Source: Balneola sp. EhC07
GTDB taxonomy: Bacteria; Bacteroidota; Rhodothermia; Balneolales; Balneolaceae
DNA: 64,000 nucleotides
Reading direction: 5' to 3'
Assembly (NCBI RefSeq): GCF_001650905.1
Contig: NZ_LXYG01000015.1
Location: 37,232 to 101,231 of the forward strand
Numbering within the stretch: position 1 is the stretch's first letter; each line of letters begins with the position of its first letter. The position numbers and the translations under genes are program-made. The notes beneath the pieces are model-generated. The model was not told the origin of the DNA. It worked only from the letters and a program-made list of their open reading frames with translations, and searched no databases. Positions 43,415-53,915 of the stretch are shown one piece after another.

Positions 43415-44767
43415 ATGAAAAAACTTTTTCTTTTAGCAGCATTTTCTGTGCTCTTCATCAGCACATCCATTACAGCACAACAAAAAAGAACTATTACTCT
43501 TAACGAAGCAATTCAACTTGCTTTAGAAAACAACTATCAGCTTAAACAAGCAGAAAATAATCTGGATCTGGCTGAATACAGAATTATTAGTGAGAAGGCT
43601 GATTTTCTTCCAAGTATAAGTTCCAGTGCAGGATATTCAACTCAAACAGGACAGCAGTTTGTACAAGAAACATTATCATTTACTGATGTTACCTCATCAG
43701 GAGCGAACGGTAGAATAAGTGCAAGTGTGCCTATTTTTACCGGTTTTTCAAATATACTGACACTTAGGTCAAGTGAAAGAAACAAATTGTCTAATGAAGA
43801 AACGCTTAAAAGAGCTAAAGAGAATATTATTTTTGAAACGGCAACACGTTTCCTAACCGTTTTATTAAATAAACAACAGTTAGAAGATGCCAAAGAAAGT
43901 CTTGAGACTTCAAATAAATTACTGGAACAGACTAAAGCTCAAGTAGAAGTAGGTTCAAGACCAAGCGTAGATTTATACAATCAGGAAGCTACTGTTGCAA
44001 ATGATGAATTTACCGTAACTCAACGCGAGAATGCATTAAAATTATCAAAACTTCAGTTAATACGATCTCTGCAGATCGATCCTTTACAAGATTATGAATT
44101 TGCAGTACCTGATTTCGACCCTGAAACTGCAAAAAATTCTGTTTCTGTATCTCAGGATGTTAATTCGTTAGTTGAACAAGCATTATTAAATCGTTCTGAT
44201 ATACGAAGTTCTGAGTTTAATATTGAGTCTTTAGAATATCAGCTTCAAATTTCTAAGGGAAGTTTATTACCTACCTTAAGCGGTAGTGCTTCAATCTCAT
44301 CAAGCTATAGTGATCAGGATCCAAGAGGTGATTTCAGTGAGCAATTCTTTGATCAAAGAGTGAATAAATCCCTTGGTCTTTCATTGAATCTTCCAATTTT
44401 TAATAACTGGAACAGAATGACGCAAATTCAATCTGCTCAAGTGAACTTAAAAAATGCTGAACTCGGACTGGAAAACACAAAATTGCAGGTTATACAAGAA
44501 ATTACTCAAGCTTTAAATGATTATTCATCATACTCATCACAGCTTAAAGCAGCTGAAAAGTCGTTAATATTCTCTGAAAAGGCTTTTGAAACACAACAAG
44601 AAAGATATAATGTTGGAGCAAGTACACTTATAGAATTAAGTCAGGCTCAAACTCAATATTTTAACGCTCAATCGGCAAGAACGAGCGCTCTTTATAATCT
44701 GATCTTTCAGGAAAAACTATTGGACTACTATGTAGGTAAACTTTCCGGCGACGACATCAATTTTTAA
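43415..44767 (+). CDS. TolC-family outer membrane efflux protein
   Basis: A 450-residue outer-membrane channel component. A clear signal peptide (MKKLFLLAAFSVLFIST, cleavage near SITAQ) precedes TLNEAIQLALENNYQLKQAE, the family's first repeat, and two long alpha-barrel helical repeats with RSDIRSSEFNIESLEYQLQI. The tail YNVGASTLIELSQAQTQYFN is also typical. The frame is open to GTG 43379, but ATG 43415 starts exactly at the signal peptide. It heads the TolC-MacA-ATPase segment, 42 bases before the adaptor gene. Confidence 0.93.
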   Translation: MKKLFLLAAFSVLFISTSITAQQKRTITLNEAIQLALENNYQLKQAENNLDLAEYRIISEKADFLPSISSSAGYSTQTGQQFVQETLSFTDVTSSGANGRISASVPIFTGFSNILTLRSSERNKLSNEETLKRAKENIIFETATRFLTVLLNKQQLEDAKESLETSNKLLEQTKAQVEVGSRPSVDLYNQEATVANDEFTVTQRENALKLSKLQLIRSLQIDPLQDYEFAVPDFDPETAKNSVSVSQDVNSLVEQALLNRSDIRSSEFNIESLEYQLQISKGSLLPTLSGSASISSSYSDQDPRGDFSEQFFDQRVNKSLGLSLNLPIFNNWNRMTQIQSAQVNLKNAELGLENTKLQVIQEITQALNDYSSYSSQLKAAEKSLIFSEKAFETQQERYNVGASTLIELSQAQTQYFNAQSARTSALYNLIFQEKLLDYYVGKLSGDDINF

Positions 44768-44808
44768 TAAATTAATTAATACAAATTAAGTAAGAGGGTA
44801 GGGAAATA

Positions 44809-46203
44809 ATGGCAAAAAAAGGATCATCAACGGGTAAAGTACTTTTATACTTCGGAATTTTTTTGATAGTTATAGTTGGTGCAGGCTTTGGATTAAGAGC
44901 AGCCGGTGTAATTGGTGGAGCTGAGGAAGGGACTTCAGTAGAAACAGAAAAGGCGAAACTTAAAACGATAACTCAGCTTGTATCAGCTTCCGGAAAAATT
45001 CAACCTGAAGTAGAAGTTATTATACGTCCGGATGTTTCCGGAGAGATCATTGAACTTGCTGTGAACGAAGGCGACTTTGTTCGTAAGGGAGATCTTTTGG
45101 TTCGTCTTAAGCCGGATATTTTTAAAGCCCGAATTGATGAGTTAACCGCTGCATTGTTAACCCAGAAGGCTCGTTTAGAACAAACAAGAGCTAGTCTGAT
45201 TCAAGCTGAAGCAGCTCATTTAAAGAACAAAGAGCTTTATGAGAAGGACATTATTTCTGAGTTGGATTTTATTCAAACTAAATCGAATTACGACTCACAA
45301 AAAGCAAGTCTGAAAGCTTCTGAGTATCAGGTTCAGAGTGCAGAAGCGCAGTTGAGAAAAGCTGAAGAAGAACTTCAGCAAACGGTTATCCGCGCCCCTC
45401 AGGATGGAACGGTTACAGGCTTAGCTGTAGAATTTGGAGAAAGAGTTTTGGGTAACTCGCAAATGGCAGGAACTGAGATGATGCGTGTTTCCTTACTTGA
45501 TAAAATGGAAGTTCTGGTTGAGGTGAACGAAAATGATATCGTAAATATCTCTTCACTTGATACTACAAGAATAGAAGTGGATGCTTATCCGGAAAGAAGA
45601 TTTAATGGTATTGTTACTGAAATCGCAAATTCTGCCAGAATAACCGGTGCAGGATCTAATGAACAAGTAACTAATTATCAGGTTAAAGTTAGAATTATCA
45701 CTCCTCACAACCTTTCAATGTCGGGAGCAGAGTTAGTTCAATCTGAAACTGCAGAGAACCCTGAAGAGAATTTTTCGCCCAACTTTAAGCCGGGAATGTC
45801 AGCTACAGTTGATATTGAAACCAAAACAGCTAAGAATGTGGTATCTGTTCCGATACAGGCTGTTACTGTAAGAGATTTTGCAAAGGATAAGAAAGACAGG
45901 AAAGATAATTCTGAAGATGATTCAACTAATTCAGAAGAAGAATCGTCTGAAGAAATGGATGATAACCTGATCATTAAGAAAGAAGATATCAGAAAGGTGG
46001 TGTTTATCGTAGAGAATGGAACAGCAGTAAGATATGAAGTTGAAACCGGGATCAGCGATAACACTCATACTCAAATTCTGACGGGCGTAAATGCAGGTGA
46101 TGAAATTGTGATCGGAAGTTATCGTACCTTATCCAAAAACTTAGAAAATGGCGATAAAGTGAAAGTGGATAACAATTCAAATTCATTCGCTTCAATAAAC
46201 TAA
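44809..46203 (+). CDS. MacA-like periplasmic adaptor (HlyD family)
   Basis: A 464-residue membrane fusion protein: an N-terminal anchor helix ([19 protein letters not shown]), a biotinyl-lipoyl half-motif ([20 protein letters not shown]), a long coiled-coil hairpin (about 105-190), a second lipoyl half ([20 protein letters not shown]) and beta-barrel parts. An acidic low-complexity insert (residues about 362-390; [15 protein letters not shown]) interrupts the C-terminal region, which is unusual in MacA. It should join the TolC-type channel to the permease pair. It lies 8 bases before the ATPase gene. Confidence 0.92.
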   Translation: MAKKGSSTGKVLLYFGIFLIVIVGAGFGLRAAGVIGGAEEGTSVETEKAKLKTITQLVSASGKIQPEVEVIIRPDVSGEIIELAVNEGDFVRKGDLLVRLKPDIFKARIDELTAALLTQKARLEQTRASLIQAEAAHLKNKELYEKDIISELDFIQTKSNYDSQKASLKASEYQVQSAEAQLRKAEEELQQTVIRAPQDGTVTGLAVEFGERVLGNSQMAGTEMMRVSLLDKMEVLVEVNENDIVNISSLDTTRIEVDAYPERRFNGIVTEIANSARITGAGSNEQVTNYQVKVRIITPHNLSMSGAELVQSETAENPEENFSPNFKPGMSATVDIETKTAKNVVSVPIQAVTVRDFAKDKKDRKDNSEDDSTNSEEESSEEMDDNLIIKKEDIRKVVFIVENGTAVRYEVETGISDNTHTQILTGVNAGDEIVIGSYRTLSKNLENGDKVKVDNNSNSFASIN

Positions 46204-46211
46204 AGGGCACA

Positions 46212-46925
46212 ATGTCAAATAGACCAATAATTCAGATCAAAGATCTTACCAGATTTTATCAAATGGGAGAGACCGAAGTAAGAGCTCTCAACGGCGTGAC
46301 TTTTGATGTACTCGAGAATGAATATATTGCAATTATGGGGCCGTCGGGATCAGGTAAATCAACATTGATGAACATGATCGGTTGTTTGGATACTCCCACA
46401 GGTGGAGAATATATTCTGAACAATAACCGTGTAAGTCAAATGGACGATGCTGAACTTGCTGAAGTAAGAAACAGAGAGATCGGATTTGTGTTCCAGACCT
46501 TCAATTTACTTCCCAGAACAACTTGTTTGGCAAATGTAGAGCTACCATTGATCTACGCCGGTGTAAAGGCTTCAGAGCGTAAAGAACGAGCTTCTGAGGT
46601 GCTGTCTAAAGTAGGATTAGGTGACAGATTAGATCACAAACCCAATGAATTATCGGGTGGACAGAGACAACGTGTTGCTATTGCAAGAGCTCTTGTAAAT
46701 AGTCCGTCAATATTATTGGCAGATGAGCCAACAGGTAACCTGGACACAAAAACAGGGGATGAGATCATGCTTTTGTTTGAAGAACTCTACAAAGCAGGAA
46801 ATACCATCATCTTGGTAACTCATGAAAACGAAATCGCAGAATATTCCCGAAGAATTGTAAGACTGAGAGATGGGGTAATTGAGTCGGATGAAAAAGTTGC
46901 AAACCCGGTACTAGCTGCACATTGA
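46212..46925 (+). CDS. ABC transporter ATP-binding protein, MacB/LolD type
   Basis: A 237-residue ATPase with Walker [14 protein letters not shown], the Q-loop [11 protein letters not shown], the ABC signature [16 protein letters not shown], Walker [13 protein letters not shown] and the switch histidine in [12 protein letters not shown]. It is the size and type that drives MacB/LolCDE-like permeases, which in this window are the two genes at 39823-42269. Together with MacA and TolC they form a complete tripartite pump in one direction. A terminator follows 25 bases on. Confidence 0.95.
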   Translation: MSNRPIIQIKDLTRFYQMGETEVRALNGVTFDVLENEYIAIMGPSGSGKSTLMNMIGCLDTPTGGEYILNNNRVSQMDDAELAEVRNREIGFVFQTFNLLPRTTCLANVELPLIYAGVKASERKERASEVLSKVGLGDRLDHKPNELSGGQRQRVAIARALVNSPSILLADEPTGNLDTKTGDEIMLLFEELYKAGNTIILVTHENEIAEYSRRIVRLRDGVIESDEKVANPVLAAH

Positions 46926-46940
46926 TCAAAAAGAAATAGT

Positions 46941-46980
46941 AAAAAAAAAGCCGCTTATCATTTGATAAGCGGCTTTTTTT
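46941..46980. terminator. Bidirectional intrinsic terminator
   Basis: A perfect 11-base stem, GCCGCTTATCA (46950-46960) and TGATAAGCGGC (46963-46973), has an A-run on one side and a seven-T run on the other. It can stop transcription from the efflux operon and from the convergent gene at 47003-48109. Confidence 0.92.
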
Positions 46981-47002
46981 ATGATCTTAATTCAGCATTA
47001 AA

Positions 47003-48109
47003 TTATCTGAAACTGATACCAACACCAGCATTTGCAGTAAAGTAGTTTGCTAAAGTAGCTTCACCATAGAATGCTAAAATACCAAGTCTAAGTCTGAAAC
47101 CACCTAACAAGTGGACATTACTTTCGCTTTCAATTTCAAGAGCAAACGGATCAGTAATTACATTATAATCTTCCTGTGGAGTAGTAGGATTGAAGGAAGC
47201 AACCGGATAATCACCTACCATGCTTAGCTCAAAATCAGCTTTTTGGTATCCAACACCACCATATATTGAAATGAATGGCAATGACTTTCCAACTAAAGCA
47301 TTAACAACAAATGTATTAGTAGTGGTTGTAACTTCCTGAGCTGAAAAATCAGGGTTTGGATTGGAAGTTAAAGCTGGGTCATTAGGGTCACGGGTAGCAT
47401 TTTGATCAGGCTGGAGATCAAGGTTAGCATCTACAGAGATTTGATTAAAACCTACCATCAGGGAAACATCTACAGGAAGTAGCTTTCCACCGGGTACATA
47501 TTGAGTTAGTTCATGTTTAACAGCACCACCTAAAACACTCATACTTCCGAAATCACTTACATCAGTTTCAGGAAGATATCTTACAGTAACATCGGTTTTC
47601 TTGATAAGGCCAATGCTTGCCTGTACGATTGGTGCTGGAACAAATGCGAATCCGGTTCCTCCGGGCATTTCAAATTCACCTATTTTTGTATTGGGATCAT
47701 TAGGATCAGCAAAGATCTCTAAAAGTGGACCACCGTCCTTACTTCCGGAAATAGTTTGAGTAACAGGGTTTTCGCCTGATGCTACTCGTATTTTTTCTAA
47801 GTTAAGAGTTGAAATATCAAAACTTTGGTCGCCTGAAGGCACTACGGCAACAGAAGGTCTTAATTGAATGCTGAATCCAAATAGTTTCTTTGGTGCCGCA
47901 CTTTCAGTGAAACCAGCGTTTAATCCAGTTCCAAAACCGGTTGGAAAAGGTTTAATGTATTCTCTGGTAAGAATGGATGCGTCATTTGCACCGGCTTCCA
48001 AGAATGCACCGATATCTCCAAATTGCGCTTTGGCCGGGGTAATGGCCATAAATCCCAGCACCAATGTGCTCAGAATAAGTTTTGTAATAGTCTTGTAGCG
48101 ATGAATCAT
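47003..48109 (-). CDS. Exported beta-rich outer-membrane-like protein (DUF6588-like)
   Basis: A 368-residue protein with a signal peptide (TKLILSTLVLGFMAITPAKA, then QFG). The body alternates hydrophobic residues as in outer-membrane beta-barrels (GFRLRLGILAFYGEATLANY) and ends with VGISFR, a terminal aromatic-Arg typical of barrel proteins. FPTGFGTGLNAGF and IGLIKKTDVTVRYLP recall the DUF6588 family of Bacteroidota, a tentative match. A good GGAG ribosome site lies six bases upstream of the ATG. No pathway link is visible. Confidence 0.75.
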   Translation of the reverse strand: MIHRYKTITKLILSTLVLGFMAITPAKAQFGDIGAFLEAGANDASILTREYIKPFPTGFGTGLNAGFTESAAPKKLFGFSIQLRPSVAVVPSGDQSFDISTLNLEKIRVASGENPVTQTISGSKDGGPLLEIFADPNDPNTKIGEFEMPGGTGFAFVPAPIVQASIGLIKKTDVTVRYLPETDVSDFGSMSVLGGAVKHELTQYVPGGKLLPVDVSLMVGFNQISVDANLDLQPDQNATRDPNDPALTSNPNPDFSAQEVTTTTNTFVVNALVGKSLPFISIYGGVGYQKADFELSMVGDYPVASFNPTTPQEDYNVITDPFALEIESESNVHLLGGFRLRLGILAFYGEATLANYFTANAGVGISFR

Positions 48110-48193
48110 GTAATCTCCTGTTTTAATGTTTACAGGCTAATATCCGTATTATTTTTGAGAGTTTGAATACCCTTTTTGAGGTATTTGAAAATC

Positions 48194-49105
48194 TTAATCT
48201 TCCAGCGATTCCAACATATTGATATATGAATGATATCTGTTAGGATCTATTTCCCCATTTTCAAAAGCAGCAATCACACCACAACCTGGTTCATGAATAT
48301 GAGTACAGGTATTGAATTTGCATGTTTCTCTGGGCTCTAACATCTCCGGGAAGTAAAGCGATAATTCCCAGTCTTCAATATTTACCAGACCGAATTCCCG
48401 GATTCCGGGAGTATCAGCAACGAATCCTCCTATTTCCAAAGGAATTAAACGGGCAAAAGTGGTGGTGTGCTTTCCCTTATTGGATGAGCTGGAAATCTCT
48501 CCGACTTTTAAGTTATAATCTGGATCAATAGCATTTAAGATACTTGTCTTACCAACCCCTGAAGGACCAATAAATGCAGATATTTTATCTCTAAATAAAG
48601 ATTTAAGCTGCTCTATTGACTTATTATCTTCTATTGAACAAGTATACACTGGGTAACCAATGGATTTATATACTTCGATCATATCTTCCACGAAATCATG
48701 ATCTCCTTTTTTAGCCAGATCCATTTTGTTTATGATGATTCCTGCAGATACATCATATGCTTCACAGGTGACCAGAAATCGGTTTATAAATCCTTCATTC
48801 AGCTTTGGTTTTCTGATGGATTGAACCACAAAAGCCTGATCCAGATTGGAAACCAGAATATGTTCGCCTCGCTTTCCATGGGTTGCCTGTCTTGTGATAT
48901 AATTTTCGCGATCATGAATCTTTAAAATGTTACCTGAACCATCATTATTGACTTCCAAATCAACTATATCACCGACAGTGATGGGATTGGTGACTTCTTT
49001 TTTATCTAAGCGGAATTTACCCGGTAGTCTGCTGTTTATGATCTCGTTTCCGGTATCGACCTTATACCAACTTCCTGTAGATTCTAATACTCGTCCTTTT
49101 TGCAT
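48194..49105 (-). CDS. rsgA: Ribosome small subunit-dependent GTPase A
   Basis: A circularly permuted GTPase that acts in the late steps of 30S assembly. It is 303 residues with an N-terminal OB-fold (QKGRVLESTGSWYKVDTG). The GTPase motifs are in permuted order: G4 IINKMDLA, G1 FIGPSGVGKTSILNAI, G3 VADTPGIREFG. The C-terminal zinc site is formed by CKFNTCTHIHEPGCGV. The frame is open to a TTG at 49138, but ATG 49105 gives the usual N-terminus and was chosen. Confidence 0.95.
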   Translation of the reverse strand: MQKGRVLESTGSWYKVDTGNEIINSRLPGKFRLDKKEVTNPITVGDIVDLEVNNDGSGNILKIHDRENYITRQATHGKRGEHILVSNLDQAFVVQSIRKPKLNEGFINRFLVTCEAYDVSAGIIINKMDLAKKGDHDFVEDMIEVYKSIGYPVYTCSIEDNKSIEQLKSLFRDKISAFIGPSGVGKTSILNAIDPDYNLKVGEISSSSNKGKHTTTFARLIPLEIGGFVADTPGIREFGLVNIEDWELSLYFPEMLEPRETCKFNTCTHIHEPGCGVIAAFENGEIDPNRYHSYINMLESLED

Positions 49106-49215
49106 TCCTGAAAATACGGAAGAGTATGCTATAGGCAAGAAGAAAACTTATAATATTGGATAATTCCGGATTTTTAAGTTCTTTAAGAATCAATTCTATC
49201 ATTTAAATCGATACT

Positions 49216-49689
49216 ATGTTCAAGATTTCATTTCTGCCTTTAATAATATTGGTTCTTTTTAGCGCTGTACAAGATCCTGAATCAGAGTTAACCAAATTCT
49301 GGGAAGAAGCTTCAAGAACTGTACAAGATGGAGATTTCAAAGGTTACGCCTATACTTTTCATAAAGATGCGGTTTTGGTGAATGGAATTTCCGGGAATAG
49401 TTATCCGATCTCTAATGCTTTGGAAGGTTGGAAGAAAGGATTTGAAGACACTAAAGCAGGGAAGATGAAAGCCAGTGTTGAATTTAGATTTTCAGAGCGA
49501 TTTTATAGTGAAACCACATCTTTTGAAACCGGAATATTTAAATATTCTTCTCAAAATAAAGGTGAACAAGAAAGCACAGTGTATATTCACTTTGAGGCGT
49601 TACTAACAAAAGCGAGCGGAAAATGGAAGCTGTTGATGGAGCACCAGGTTTCGGTAGCTACAGAAGATGAATGGAATAGTATTAAATAA
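49216..49689 (+). CDS. Exported NTF2-like (DUF4440-type) protein
   Basis: A 157-residue protein with an N-terminal hydrophobic signal (FLPLIILVLFSAV). The body fits the NTF2-like fold of the DUF4440/SnoaL group: LTKFWEEASRTVQDGDFKGY, FHKDAVLVNG, an internal beta-rich part and a final GKWKLLMEHQVSV. Ligand unknown. It is monocistronic, in the opposite direction to its neighbours, and is followed by a terminator. Confidence 0.75.
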   Translation: MFKISFLPLIILVLFSAVQDPESELTKFWEEASRTVQDGDFKGYAYTFHKDAVLVNGISGNSYPISNALEGWKKGFEDTKAGKMKASVEFRFSERFYSETTSFETGIFKYSSQNKGEQESTVYIHFEALLTKASGKWKLLMEHQVSVATEDEWNSIK

Positions 49690-49716
49690 AAAAAGACCCA
49701 ATTAAGGGTCTTTTTA
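49687..49716. terminator. Bidirectional intrinsic terminator between the NTF2-like gene and lon
   Basis: A short GC stem (gaccc at 49695-49699, gggtc at 49706-49710), extended by flanking A and T runs, gives a hairpin with tails on both strands. It lies at the stop of the NTF2-like gene and just beyond the stop of lon. Confidence 0.85.
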
Positions 49717-49723
49717 GTTCGAA

Positions 49724-52249
49724 TTATTTTGAAACGGTTACATTTTCTAATTTACCGTTTTTACCTGAAACGGAGCTTTTATGAGCATCACTCACTTTAA
49801 AAAACTCTTTAGGATCGTTTTCAGGATCTTTATCAAGCATCTGATCCAGTAATTCTTCCATTCTTTCCAGATAGTTCACTTTTAGATCGCCGATCACATC
49901 TTTTTCGATCTCAGCAACATCTTTTTCGTTTTTCTTAGGAAGTAGTACTTGTTTGATACCCGCTCTTTTTGCTGCAAGAACTTTTTCTTTAATACCACCA
50001 ACAGGCAATACCAATCCACGAAGTGTAATTTCTCCGGTTAGAGCTATAGTTCCTTTTACTTTTCTTTGAGTAAAAATAGAGGCAATGGCTGACATCAGTG
50101 AAACACCGGCAGAAGGGCCGTCTTTTGGAACAGCACCGGCAGGAACGTGAATATGAAGATCCCAGTATTTGAAAGCTTCCTCAGGGATACCAACTTCTTC
50201 AGCATGAGCTTTTAAATAAGAAATAGCCAGCATTGCTGACTCTTTCATAACATCACCAAGTTGTCCGGTAATGTTAAGCTTTCCTGAACCTTTGGATACA
50301 CTTGCCTCAATAAAGAGGATATCTCCACCAAAAGGGGTCCATGCCAATCCTGTGGCTACGCCGGGAACAGTTGTTCTTTCTGCAGCATCACTGAAGTACT
50401 TCTGTTTTCCAAGAAACTCCTCAACATCATCTTCGGTTACGGAAAATTCTTCTATTTCGCCTTTTGCAATTTTTGCCGCTACTCCACGGCATACTCCCGC
50501 AACCTGACGTTCAAGATTTCTTACACCAGACTCACGAGTATACTGATCGATCACTTTGTGGATAGACTTTTCATCTATAGAAATTTGCTCAGATTTGAGT
50601 CCGTTTTCTTTGATCTGTTTAGGGATCAGATATTTTTTAGCAATTTCAGTTTTCTCTTCAAGAGTATAACCGCTTATGTTTATGATCTCCATTCTGTCTT
50701 TTAATGGAGCAGGGATCGTATCCAGACTATTCGCAGTTGCAATAAACATCACCTTTGAAAGATCATATTCCAACTCTAAATAGTTATCACTAAACGTGTC
50801 GTTCTGCTCAGGGTCAAGAACTTCAAGCAGAGCTGATGTTGGATCTCCGCGATAGTCAGAGCCTACTTTATCGATCTCATCAAGCATGATAACCGGATTA
50901 CCTTTTCCTGCTTTTTTCATAGAGCGGATAATTCTTCCCGGAAGGGCGCCAATATACGTTCGTCTGTGACCTCGAATTTCTGCTTCGTCTCTGATTCCAC
51001 CTAAGCTGAAACGTTCAAATTCACGGTTTAAGGATCTGGCAATAGATTTCCCCAAGGATGTTTTACCAACACCGGGAGGGCCGTAGAAACACAGAATTGG
51101 AGCCTTCATATCTTCTTTCAACTTCAAGACCGCCAGATATTCAATAATACGTTTCTTTACCTTATCAAGACCGTAGTGATCTTCATCCAGAACTTCTTTG
51201 GCAAATTTAAGATCCAATTTGTCTTCAGAATATTCATCCCAGGGAAGATCCAGAATCCATTCTACATAACTGTGAATGATTCCATAATTAGGGGATGCAT
51301 TAGGAGTCATTTCTAATCTTCGAAGCTCTTTTTCAGCTTCTTCTCTTACGTTTTCAGGAAGTTTTTTGGCTGCTAATTTCTCTTTGAGCTTTTCTACTTC
51401 CTGATGTTCAGCGTCTTCACCCAGCTCTTCTTGAATGGCTTTCATTTGCTGACGGAGATAAAATTCGCGCTGCTGATCATCAATATCAGATTTTACCTTA
51501 GTTCTGATCTTTTCACTCATATCCAGCACCTGAACTTCCTGCTCAAGGAATTCCATTACCTTATTAAGGTTATCAGAGAATTTCTGAATTTCAAGCAACT
51601 GTTGCTTTTTCTCAATACCTACATTCAGGTTTGAAGAAATAAAATTCAACAGAAAAGTAGGACTGTTGATATTATTTACAGCAATTGTCGCCTCAGAAGG
51701 AATATTAGGGGACAGGTTAATTATCCTCGTTGCTGTTTCTTTGATGTTTCTGATAGAAGCATCCAGCTCTACACCCTGAATATCCATTTCTTTCGGAAAT
51801 GCTTTCACTTTGGCTTTAAAGAAAGGACTGCTTTGAGTGAATTCTTCCACTTCAAAACCGGACTTTCCCTGAATCACAATACTCTTACTGCCATCAGGCA
51901 TTTTTATTAGCTTGATGATGCGAGCCATGGTTCCGATGCGGTGAAGATCTTTATCTTCCGGTTCTTCAATATCTTCATCTTTCTGTGTAACCACACCAAT
52001 GATCTTATCACCCGCATATGCTTCTTTCACTAATGCAAGCGAACGGTCTCTGCCAACGGTAATTGGAACTACAACTCCGGGAAACAGAACTGTATTTTTT
52101 AACGGAAGTATAGGAAGTTCATCAGGAATCACAGATTCAGTGAGTTCCTTTTCCTCTTCCTCAGACATTAATGGAATGGCTTGTTCAAAATCATCAAAAC
52201 TAGCGTCTGATTCATCAAAACTATCAAACGTATTAAATCGGTCTTTCAT
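49724..52249 (-). CDS. lon: ATP-dependent protease Lon
   Basis: A cytoplasmic AAA+ serine protease of 841 residues. It has an N-terminal LAN domain ([20 protein letters not shown]), a coiled coil linking to the AAA module with Walker [19 protein letters not shown] and Walker [12 protein letters not shown], and a C-terminal protease domain. The catalytic Ser lies in [17 protein letters not shown] and the Lys in [14 protein letters not shown]. The N-terminus carries a short extra acidic stretch, [16 protein letters not shown], usual in this group. It appears to be transcribed alone. Confidence 0.97.
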   Translation of the reverse strand: MKDRFNTFDSFDESDASFDDFEQAIPLMSEEEEKELTESVIPDELPILPLKNTVLFPGVVVPITVGRDRSLALVKEAYAGDKIIGVVTQKDEDIEEPEDKDLHRIGTMARIIKLIKMPDGSKSIVIQGKSGFEVEEFTQSSPFFKAKVKAFPKEMDIQGVELDASIRNIKETATRIINLSPNIPSEATIAVNNINSPTFLLNFISSNLNVGIEKKQQLLEIQKFSDNLNKVMEFLEQEVQVLDMSEKIRTKVKSDIDDQQREFYLRQQMKAIQEELGEDAEHQEVEKLKEKLAAKKLPENVREEAEKELRRLEMTPNASPNYGIIHSYVEWILDLPWDEYSEDKLDLKFAKEVLDEDHYGLDKVKKRIIEYLAVLKLKEDMKAPILCFYGPPGVGKTSLGKSIARSLNREFERFSLGGIRDEAEIRGHRRTYIGALPGRIIRSMKKAGKGNPVIMLDEIDKVGSDYRGDPTSALLEVLDPEQNDTFSDNYLELEYDLSKVMFIATANSLDTIPAPLKDRMEIINISGYTLEEKTEIAKKYLIPKQIKENGLKSEQISIDEKSIHKVIDQYTRESGVRNLERQVAGVCRGVAAKIAKGEIEEFSVTEDDVEEFLGKQKYFSDAAERTTVPGVATGLAWTPFGGDILFIEASVSKGSGKLNITGQLGDVMKESAMLAISYLKAHAEEVGIPEEAFKYWDLHIHVPAGAVPKDGPSAGVSLMSAIASIFTQRKVKGTIALTGEITLRGLVLPVGGIKEKVLAAKRAGIKQVLLPKKNEKDVAEIEKDVIGDLKVNYLERMEELLDQMLDKDPENDPKEFFKVSDAHKSSVSGKNGKLENVTVSK

Positions 52250-52369
52250 AAATATTATTTCAAAATTTCTTTATTAGTCAAATTAACGCAAATACAAAGC
52301 CAAACTCAGGAGTAATGCAAAGCGTCATACTTTTTTAGTTGCTGGCAGTAAGCCAAGGCAAAGTGTCAG

Positions 52370-53893
52370 TTACAGATGAAACTGGAGTACCGCTACACCC
52401 GCACCCGACAAATTTGTAGCAGTAGTAAAAGATCTTGCAGACACAGTTAGTCCTAAAGAAAGATCCCAAAATCTGGTTTCAATAGCACTTCCTACATTAA
52501 AAGAACCTGGCAATCCTGGGCCAAATTGTAATCCTCCTCGTAACGGAAGGAAGTTTAAAGGTCTGAGCTCTGCGCCTAAAGACGTAACCAGTCGGGTAGA
52601 ATTAAAAGCATTATTGGATATACCGATACTCATGTCTCCCATGATCTTGATCCGGTTTAGTTCGATTAAAATTCCTCCATTGAATGAAGTAGGCAACAAT
52701 GTTGAAAAAGAACCCGTCTCAAAATTCGATGAATTATCTGCAAAGGGATCTCCATCACCGTGTTGTTCTACAAAACTCAGATATTGTCCGGGAGCGCCTG
52801 CAAAGTATTCATCAGCTTCGGAAGGAAAGGAAGCAGTTGTACCATTATTCGTGGTTTCTTCAAGATGTAGCGTTTTGTCTGAATAATGTACAAAGCCAAT
52901 ATCGTTTATCGAGAATGAAAGTCGGACAGATCGCTTTATTGGCTGTTGGTTGTTATTTAGAGTGGATAGATCACTTCCAAAAGTTAACAGGTAAGTAAAA
53001 CCGACATCTACGCCGGCTCCGTAGCCATGAATATTGGTAAGTTCATCTTGAAAAGGTTCCAGAGACTGATTAACTGCTTGATTTGCTAATACCCCATTCA
53101 TATAGGATTGCGTGGCTTCAGTTAAGTTACCGGCTGACTGATGATTGAAAACTTGAGATCTGTTAATATCAGTCGATCCACTTTCTCGGGAATACTCGTT
53201 TCTCCATTCTGTATTTTGATAAGGTCCCGCAAGGATGAATTTTGGAGCAAATCCGATTAAGAAATTATCTAAACGAGAGCTTAATCCATTGATTAGACCA
53301 ACAGACTCAGAATAACCAAAAGAAAATTCGTGCAGAACCTGATATCGGTGAACGAGATCTTGATTAGACATTGAGACATTGTTTTCTACTACCAATTGAT
53401 CAGTATACCAGTTTCGTCCGGCTTCAAATGTTGAACCAACTCTGGTTCTGGTAGCAATAGAATAAGCTCGGTTATTACTTATCCAGTTAACTCCAAAAGT
53501 AGTTGCATCAAATCGAGATTGATGTACAGAGTTTAATCTTTCTCTTTTATAATGGGTATCAATGATAAGATCTTTGTTTGCCTGAGTAAGATCAAAGTCG
53601 CCGGAAGAGAATTTATTAAAATACTTCAGATAATTATCTTTTTGATCTAACGGATTCTCAAAGTTCAAAACCCCGTTAAAAGTAGAAGTTCCTGAAAGAA
53701 AACCAATATCCACCTTTTTTGTTCTGTCATTAATTAACAGGTTTGCGGGGTTATAGAAGTTGGCATGGAAGTCGGTAATATAAGTAGTCCCACCACCACC
53801 AAGAGCCAAATTCTTTGGTGTAACAACGGGTTGCGCAAAAATATTAATTGCACACATAAAGCCCATAAAAATGGTTGTTAAAACCTTCCACAT
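52370..53893 (-). CDS. Exported hypothetical protein with beta-barrel features (DUF5723-like)
   Basis: A 507-residue protein with a signal peptide (VLTTIFMGFMCAINIFA). The segment TPKNLALGGGGTTYITDFHANFYNPANL is given here in two pieces, LALGGGGTTYITDFHA and NFYNPANL. This motif recalls FadL/PorV-like and DUF5723 proteins, and RPLNFLPLRGGLQFGPG near the end fits a barrel. The C-terminus ends VLQFHL, with an aromatic-hydrophobic pair as in outer-membrane barrels. Its gene lies 22 bases downstream of the UvrD-type helicase gene, probably just by read-through. Function unknown. Confidence 0.65.
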   Translation of the reverse strand: MWKVLTTIFMGFMCAINIFAQPVVTPKNLALGGGGTTYITDFHANFYNPANLLINDRTKKVDIGFLSGTSTFNGVLNFENPLDQKDNYLKYFNKFSSGDFDLTQANKDLIIDTHYKRERLNSVHQSRFDATTFGVNWISNNRAYSIATRTRVGSTFEAGRNWYTDQLVVENNVSMSNQDLVHRYQVLHEFSFGYSESVGLINGLSSRLDNFLIGFAPKFILAGPYQNTEWRNEYSRESGSTDINRSQVFNHQSAGNLTEATQSYMNGVLANQAVNQSLEPFQDELTNIHGYGAGVDVGFTYLLTFGSDLSTLNNNQQPIKRSVRLSFSINDIGFVHYSDKTLHLEETTNNGTTASFPSEADEYFAGAPGQYLSFVEQHGDGDPFADNSSNFETGSFSTLLPTSFNGGILIELNRIKIMGDMSIGISNNAFNSTRLVTSLGAELRPLNFLPLRGGLQFGPGLPGSFNVGSAIETRFWDLSLGLTVSARSFTTATNLSGAGVAVLQFHL

Positions 53894-53915
53894 AGTATTA
53901 AAAGCCGTCCTTTTA

